NCBI RefSeq assembly: GCF_039543565.1
Contig: NZ_BAABJZ010000002.1
Coordinates: forward strand, 1 to 64,000
Length of the DNA: 64,000 nt
Source: Ferrimonas pelagia
GTDB lineage: Bacteria; Pseudomonadota; Gammaproteobacteria; Enterobacterales; Shewanellaceae
Reading direction: 5' to 3'
Positions 58,786 through 64,000 of this stretch are shown here, piece after piece (positions within the stretch are counted from its first letter, which is position 1; each line of letters begins with the position of its first letter). The translations under genes were made by a program, and so were the position numbers. The notes below the pieces were generated by a model. That model ran no database searches and had not been told where the DNA came from. It saw nothing but the letters and a program-made list of their open reading frames with translations.

Positions 58786-60297
58786 ATGGAGTTCAGTGTA
58801 AAGAGCGGCAGTCCAGAAAAACAACGCAGTGCCTGTATCGTAGTCGGTGTGTTTGAGCCTCGCCGTTTATCCGCAGTCGGCGAGCAACTGGATAAGATCA
58901 GCGACGGTTACATCAGCAATCTGCTGCGCCGTGGCGATTTAGAGGGAAAACCGGGTCAGATGTTGTTGCTGCACCATGTACCGAACGTGCTGTCCGAGCG
59001 CGTTCTGTTGGTCGGCTGTGGCAAAGAGCGTGAACTGGACGAGCGCCAGTACAAGCAGATCATCACCAAAACCATCAATACCTTGAACGACACCGGCTCG
59101 ATGGAAGCGGTCTGCTTCCTGACCGAGTTGCACGTCAAAGGCCGTGACACCTACTGGAAGGTCCGCCAGGCGGTGGAGACCACCCAGTCGAGCCTCTACA
59201 CCTTCGATGCGATGAAGAGCAAGAAGGATGAGACCCGTCGTCCGCTGCGCAAGCTGGTATTTAACGTGCCAACCCGACGCGAGTTGCCGGTCGGTGAGAA
59301 GGCGATCAACCACGGTTTGGGGATCGCACACGGTGCCAAACTGTGCCGTGACGTCGCCAACATGCCGCCCAATGTGTGTAATCCAGCCTACTTGGCCAGC
59401 CAGGCCAAGCAACTGGCCGAGAAATGCGACAAGCTGACCGTCACCACCATCGGCGAAGAGCAGATGGCCGAGCTGGGCATGAACGCCTACCTGGCCGTCG
59501 GGCGTGGCAGCGACAACGAATCCATCATGACCGTGATGAAGTATCAGGGTGCGGCGGATTCGGAGCAGAAGCCGATTGTGCTGGTGGGCAAGGGCCTGAC
59601 CTTCGACTCCGGCGGCATTTCGCTCAAGCCCGGCGCGGGCATGGATGAGATGAAGTATGACATGGGCGGCGCGGCCGGTGTGATCGGCACCATGAAAGCC
59701 TTGTGCGAGCTGAACCTGCCCATCAACGTGGTGGCCATTCTGGCGGGCTGTGAAAACATGCCGGGCAGCAAGGCGTACCGTCCGGGGGATATCCTCACCA
59801 CCATGTCCGGTCAGACGGTCGAGGTGCTCAACACCGACGCCGAAGGGCGTCTGGTCCTGTGCGATGCGCTAACCTATGTCGAACGCTTCGATCCGGAGGT
59901 GGTGATCGACACCGCCACCCTGACCGGGGCGTGTGTTGTGGCACTGGGCGCACACGCGTCTGGCCTGCTGGCCAACCAGAACAGCCTGGCGCACGATCTG
60001 CAAAGTGCCGGCGATCTGTCCGGCGATCGCTGCTGGCGCCTGCCGCTGTGGGACGACTACGGCGATCAGCTCGACAGCCCGTTCGCGGATATGACCAACT
60101 TGGGCGGGAAAGGGGCAGGCACCATCACTGCCGCGCTGTTCCTGTCGCGTTTTGCCAAGAAGTACAACTGGGCGCATCTGGATGTGGCCGGTACTGCTTG
60201 GATCAGCGGCGGCAAGAGCAAAGGCTCGACCGGTCGTCCGGTGCCGATCCTGACCCAATACCTGCTGAACCGCTCCGGAGAGATGGTTCAGGATTGA
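58786..60297 (+). CDS. pepA: Cytosol aminopeptidase PepA
   Basis: A hexameric Mn/Zn leucyl aminopeptidase, 503 residues. In E. coli it also acts in XerCD recombination and carAB control. The metal site occurs in GKGLTFDSGGISLKPG and the signature NTDAEGRLVLCDAL, with further ligands in MKYDMGGAAG. GGGAG lies seven bases before the ATG. holC and valS follow, as in E. coli. Confidence 0.97.
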   Translation: MEFSVKSGSPEKQRSACIVVGVFEPRRLSAVGEQLDKISDGYISNLLRRGDLEGKPGQMLLLHHVPNVLSERVLLVGCGKERELDERQYKQIITKTINTLNDTGSMEAVCFLTELHVKGRDTYWKVRQAVETTQSSLYTFDAMKSKKDETRRPLRKLVFNVPTRRELPVGEKAINHGLGIAHGAKLCRDVANMPPNVCNPAYLASQAKQLAEKCDKLTVTTIGEEQMAELGMNAYLAVGRGSDNESIMTVMKYQGAADSEQKPIVLVGKGLTFDSGGISLKPGAGMDEMKYDMGGAAGVIGTMKALCELNLPINVVAILAGCENMPGSKAYRPGDILTTMSGQTVEVLNTDAEGRLVLCDALTYVERFDPEVVIDTATLTGACVVALGAHASGLLANQNSLAHDLQSAGDLSGDRCWRLPLWDDYGDQLDSPFADMTNLGGKGAGTITAALFLSRFAKKYNWAHLDVAGTAWISGGKSKGSTGRPVPILTQYLLNRSGEMVQD

Positions 60298-60358
60298 GTT
60301 AACCTCTTGAAATGAATAAGGCGAGGGGAACCTCGCCTTTCGTGTTTTTAGGATCTGC

Positions 60359-60808
60359 ATGTCAAACGCGCTTTTCTACATCGCCAGCTCCGACGCTGCG
60401 CACCATCCCGAGCGGATCGCCTGTCAGGCGGCGGCTCGAGCCTACCGCACTGGTCAGGGCGTCTTTCTGCTGTGTCAGGATCAGGCTCAGGCCCATCGCA
60501 TCGATGAATTGCTGTGGCAGTTTGAGCCGGACAGCTTCGTTCCCCACAACTTAGTGGGGGAGGGGCCTCGCGGCGGTGCCCCAGTGGTGATCGGCTGGGC
60601 CGATCGGGATCACGCTGCGGTGGAAAAACGCCCGTTACTGATCAACCTAAGCGCCGATGTTCCGCAATTTGCGGTACAATTCACCCACATTATCGATTTT
60701 GTCCCGGCTGATGATGAGGCCAAGGCGCAGGCGCGCAGACGATTTGCCGCCTACCGCCAATTGGGTGTGTCCCCGGCCACCCAAGATCTGGCCCGTCAGC
60801 CGTTTTAG
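60359..60808 (+). CDS. holC: DNA polymerase III subunit chi
   Basis: The chi subunit links the clamp loader to single-strand binding protein. The protein has 149 residues. Conserved blocks are FLLCQDQAQAHRIDELLWQF and SFVPHNLVGEGPRGGAPV, followed by IIDFVP and a C-terminal ARRRFAAYRQLG helix. The ATG lies 20 bases before valS ends its leader; valS begins 20 bases after the holC stop. Confidence 0.94.
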   Translation: MSNALFYIASSDAAHHPERIACQAAARAYRTGQGVFLLCQDQAQAHRIDELLWQFEPDSFVPHNLVGEGPRGGAPVVIGWADRDHAAVEKRPLLINLSADVPQFAVQFTHIIDFVPADDEAKAQARRRFAAYRQLGVSPATQDLARQPF

Positions 60809-60828
60809 TTTCTAAAGAGATCCCCTCC

Positions 60829-63675
60829 ATGGATAAGACTTACAACCCCCAGTCGATTGAGCAGCGCCACTACCAGCGTTGGGAAGAAGCGGGCTACTTC
60901 AAGCCCCACGGTGATACCAGCAAAGATGCGTACAGCATCATGATCCCGCCGCCGAACGTGACCGGCAGCTTGCATATGGGTCACGCCTTCCAGGACACCA
61001 TCATGGACACCCTGATCCGCTACCAGCGCATGCAGGGCAAAAACACCCTGTGGCAGGTCGGTACCGATCACGCGGGTATCGCGACCCAAATGGTGGTTGA
61101 GCGTAAGCTGGCGGCACAGAACATCACCCGTCAGGACTTGGGCCGTGAAACCTTCATCGACAAGGTGTGGGAGTGGAAGGAAGAGTCCGGCGGCACCATC
61201 ACCCAGCAGCTGCGTCGTCTGGGCGCGTCCGTGGATTGGGAGCGTGAGCGTTTCACCATGGATCCGGGCATGTCTGCGGCGGTACAGGAAGTGTTTGTCA
61301 GCCTGTACAACGATGACTTGATCTACCGCGGCAAGCGCCTGGTCAACTGGGATCCGAAACTGCACACCGCCATCTCTGATCTCGAAGTAGAGAACAAAGA
61401 CAAGAAAGGCTTCATGTGGCATTTCCGCTACCCGCTGGCGGATGGCGTGAAGACCCAAGACGGCAAAGACTACATCGTCGTAGCCACCACCCGTCCGGAA
61501 ACCATGCTGGGCGATACCGGTGTGGCGGTAAACCCGGAAGATCCACGCTACATGGATCTGATCGGCAAAGAGCTGATCCTGCCGATCGTCGGCCGCCGCA
61601 TTCCTATCGTGGGTGATGAGCACGCCGACATGGAGAAGGGCACCGGTTGTGTGAAGATCACCCCGGCCCACGACTTCAACGATTACGAAGTGGGTAAGCG
61701 TCACGCCCTGCCGATGATCAACGTATTGACCTTCAACGCCGATATCCGCGACGAAGCCGAAGTACTGGACACCAACGGCGAGGCGTCTGACGTCTACTCT
61801 GCCGAGCTGCCAGAAAAGTATCAGGGCATGGAGCGCTTTGCTGCGCGTCGCGCCGTGGTGGCTGAGTTCGAAGCGCTGGGCCTGCTGGAAGAGATCAAAG
61901 ATCACGAGCTGACCGTGCCGTATGGCGATCGTGGCGGCGTGGTGATCGAGCCGATGCTGACTGATCAATGGTACGTGCGCGTTGCGCCGCTGGCCGAGCC
62001 TGCCGTGGAAGCGGTTGAAAACGGCGACATTCAGTTCGTGCCTAAGCAGTACGAAAACATGTACTTCGCCTGGATGCGCGACGTGCAGGACTGGTGTATC
62101 TCCCGTCAGCTGTGGTGGGGCCACCGTATCCCGGCTTGGTACGACGAAGCCGGTAAGGTGTACGTCGGTAACAGCGAAGCCGAAGTGCGCGCCAAGCATG
62201 GCCTGGCCGATGACGTGGTGCTGACCCAGGACAACGACGTGCTGGACACCTGGTTCTCCTCCGCGCTTTGGACCTTCGGGACGCTGGGCTGGCCGGAGAA
62301 AACCCCGGAGCTGGAAACCTTCCACCCAACCGACGTGTTGGTGACCGGTTTCGACATCATCTTCTTCTGGGTTGCCCGCATGATCATGATGACCATGCAC
62401 TTCAACAAGGACAAAGACGGCAAGTCTCAAGTGCCGTTTAAGACCGTGTACGTCACCGGCCTGATCCGCGACGAGCAGGGCGACAAGATGTCCAAGTCCA
62501 AGGGCAACGTGTTGGATCCGCTGGATATGATCGACGGTATCGATCTGGAAACTCTGGTTGAGAAGCGCACCGGCAACATGATGCAGCCGCAGATGGCCGC
62601 AAAAATTGAGAAGAGCACCCGCAAGCAGTTCCCGGACGGCATTGTGCCACACGGCACCGATGCGCTGCGCTTCACCCTAGCGGCGATGGCCAGCACAGGT
62701 CGTGACATCAACTGGGACATGAACCGTCTGGAAGGGTACCGCAACTTCGCCAACAAGCTGTGGAACGCCAGCCGTTACGTGCTGATGAACACCGAAGAGC
62801 AGGACTGCGGCGCCAATGGCGGCGAGATGGAGCTATCCCTGGCCGACCGTTGGGTACTGGCCCAGTACAACGAAACCGTTAAGAACCTGCGCGAAGCGAT
62901 GGATTCCTACCGTTTCGATATCGCCGCCAACATCGCCTATGAGTTCACTTGGAACCAGTTCTGTGACTGGTACCTGGAGCTGACCAAGCCGGTACTGCAA
63001 AACGGCACCGAAGCACAACAGCGTGGCACTCGCCACACCCTGCTGACCGTGCTGGAAGGCATGCTGCGCGTGCTGCACCCGCTGATGCCATACATCACCG
63101 AAGAGATCTGGCAGACCGTGGCGCCGATGCTGAACAAAGGCGCCGACACCATCATGCTGCAGCAATACCCGCAGTTTGATGACGCGCTGACCGACGAGCA
63201 GGCCATGATCGAGCTGGAGTGGGTGAAGAAGTTCATCGTTGCGGTGCGTAACGTCCGTGGTGAGCTGAACGTAGCCCCATCCAAGCCGCTGAACGTACTG
63301 TTGAAAAACGCCAGTGCCGACGAGCTGGCCCGGGTCGAAGCCAACCGCATCATGCTGACCAAGTTGGCCAACCTCGAGTCCATCACCGTGCTGGAGGGTG
63401 AGGCGCCGATGTCCACCACCCAGATCATCGGTGAGATGGAGCTGCTGATCCCAATGGCAGGTCTGATCGACGTTGACGCGGAGTTTGCCCGTATCGACAA
63501 GCAGATCGCCAAGCTGGCACAAGACGCTGAGCGCGTTGAGAAGAAGCTGGGTAACCAAGGCTTCCTGGCCAAGGCGCCAGAGGCTGTTGTTGCCAAAGAG
63601 CAGGCCAAGCTGGATGGCGCCAAGCGCGACATCGCCAAGCTGGAAGAGCAGAAAGAGCAGCTTAAAGCGCTGTAA
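60829..63675 (+). CDS. valS: Valyl-tRNA synthetase
   Basis: A class I aminoacyl-tRNA synthetase of 948 residues. The HIGH motif appears as GSLHMGHAF near residue 45, the editing domain with TTRPETMLGDTGVAV, and KMSKS in DKMSKSKGNVLDP near residue 555. The anticodon-binding domain and C-terminal coiled coil are present. Full length. A strong hairpin follows. Confidence 0.98.
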   Translation: MDKTYNPQSIEQRHYQRWEEAGYFKPHGDTSKDAYSIMIPPPNVTGSLHMGHAFQDTIMDTLIRYQRMQGKNTLWQVGTDHAGIATQMVVERKLAAQNITRQDLGRETFIDKVWEWKEESGGTITQQLRRLGASVDWERERFTMDPGMSAAVQEVFVSLYNDDLIYRGKRLVNWDPKLHTAISDLEVENKDKKGFMWHFRYPLADGVKTQDGKDYIVVATTRPETMLGDTGVAVNPEDPRYMDLIGKELILPIVGRRIPIVGDEHADMEKGTGCVKITPAHDFNDYEVGKRHALPMINVLTFNADIRDEAEVLDTNGEASDVYSAELPEKYQGMERFAARRAVVAEFEALGLLEEIKDHELTVPYGDRGGVVIEPMLTDQWYVRVAPLAEPAVEAVENGDIQFVPKQYENMYFAWMRDVQDWCISRQLWWGHRIPAWYDEAGKVYVGNSEAEVRAKHGLADDVVLTQDNDVLDTWFSSALWTFGTLGWPEKTPELETFHPTDVLVTGFDIIFFWVARMIMMTMHFNKDKDGKSQVPFKTVYVTGLIRDEQGDKMSKSKGNVLDPLDMIDGIDLETLVEKRTGNMMQPQMAAKIEKSTRKQFPDGIVPHGTDALRFTLAAMASTGRDINWDMNRLEGYRNFANKLWNASRYVLMNTEEQDCGANGGEMELSLADRWVLAQYNETVKNLREAMDSYRFDIAANIAYEFTWNQFCDWYLELTKPVLQNGTEAQQRGTRHTLLTVLEGMLRVLHPLMPYITEEIWQTVAPMLNKGADTIMLQQYPQFDDALTDEQAMIELEWVKKFIVAVRNVRGELNVAPSKPLNVLLKNASADELARVEANRIMLTKLANLESITVLEGEAPMSTTQIIGEMELLIPMAGLIDVDAEFARIDKQIAKLAQDAERVEKKLGNQGFLAKAPEAVVAKEQAKLDGAKRDIAKLEEQKEQLKAL

Positions 63676-63722
63676 TTTTAATCATGTAAGCTCTGTCACT
63701 GCGGGTTAAAGCTTACCGTGTT

Positions 63723-63768
63723 AAAAAACGCGTTCTCCCATTGCATCTTGGGGGAGCGCGTTTTTTTT
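63723..63768 (+). terminator. Terminator of valS
   Basis: AAAAAACGCG with CTCCC pairs with GGGAG and CGCGTTTTTTTT across a longer loop. Confidence 0.88.
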
Positions 63769-63809
63769 GTGGCGCGCACTGCCACCGGTTGACTGTTTAA
63801 GGAGTAAGC

Positions 63810-64000
63810 ATGACCGAGACCCTATTCCCGCCGAAGCCCTGGCTGACCATCGCCTACCAACCTAGACGCACCATGCAGGCCATTCTGGCTGCCGATCCTG
63901 CGCGTTATCAGATCCTGCTCGTGGTGGTCATGACCCTGCTGACTTGGGCCGCCAAGTACGGCCTGTATCAGTCACTCGCCGCGCTGTTGCCGGCCCTGGC
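63810..64000 (+). CDS. Yip1-like membrane protein (partial, cut by window end)
   Basis: Sixty-three codons are visible. The N-terminus MTETLFPPKPWLTIAYQPRRTM, with Trp and Pro-Arg before the first helix, matches the YIP1 family start, and two hydrophobic segments begin (QILLVVVMTLLTWAAKYGL and QSLAALLPALA). AAGGAG lies nine bases before the ATG. Function of bacterial Yip1 proteins is unknown. Confidence 0.7.
   Translation, partial: MTETLFPPKPWLTIAYQPRRTMQAILAADPARYQILLVVVMTLLTWAAKYGLYQSLAALLPAL

Noticed and set aside
60805..62652. A 615-codon open frame opposite valS
   Set aside because: Long antisense frame caused by GC and codon bias in a highly expressed gene; His, Val and Gly-rich with no domains.

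Overview
This window is chromosomal DNA from a marine-type gammaproteobacterium. The GC content is fairly high. The gene order follows the E. coli 93-96 minute region almost throughout: dsbD-cutA-fxsA-groSL, epmB/efp/epmA, mscM-psd-rsgA/orn-tRNA-Gly, nnr-tsaE-amiB-mutL-miaA-hfq-hflXKC-yjeT-purA-rnr-rlmB, rpsF-priB-rpsR-rplI and lptGF/pepA-holC-valS. A sodium-type flagellar gene, motX, lies between purA and rnr. Together with genes of the DUF3016 and DUF3392 type this points to Alteromonadales, for example Ferrimonas or Shewanella relatives. That placement is an inference from gene content and order; no 16S gene is present.

Layout. Bases 1-4050 hold the tail of an IS630-type transposase, a three-gene MacAB-like efflux operon and a small membrane protein. 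Bases 4068-11300 hold dsbD, cutA, fxsA, a MATE exporter, the heat-shock groESL operon and a DUF3016 protein. Bases 11303-15881 carry a TraB/GumN protein, a small hydrolase and the complete EF-P lysylation set (epmB, efp, epmA). Bases 15898-20402 are a metal-homeostasis block: a His-rich putative zinc-uptake cluster without an ATPase gene, then bacterioferritin and its ferredoxin beside a good Fur box. Bases 20417-28396 run from a D-2-hydroxyacid dehydrogenase through glpQ-like, mscM, psd and rsgA to divergent orn.

Bases 28427-29242 are a transcription unit of five identical tRNA-Gly(GCC) genes with structured spacers. Bases 29358-44798 hold the long housekeeping run from nnr to rlmB. Bases 44822-47328 carry a DUF481 outer-membrane protein and the rpsF ribosomal operon. 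Bases 47341-47764 are a gene-free stretch of seven-base repeats. Bases 47767-51965 hold a START-domain protein, dgkA, and a glycerate permease and kinase pair. Bases 52181-55005 carry two identical tRNA-Leu(CAA) genes that flank an Ig-like, Ca-loop lipoprotein. Bases 55114-64000 hold RDD and FAH proteins, lptGF, pepA, holC, valS and the start of a Yip1-like gene.

No CRISPR array, prophage or defence island is visible. The most unusual items are the zinc locus, an LTxxQ-like insert in the MacA-like adaptor, the tRNA-Gly spacer hairpins, the heptamer repeat region, the tRNA-Leu pair with cargo, the replacement of queG by a 55-residue membrane protein, and a 25-codon ORF with a strong ribosome-binding site ahead of pepA. 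Most genes are ordinary core genes, and I did not find a clearly new multi-gene system.
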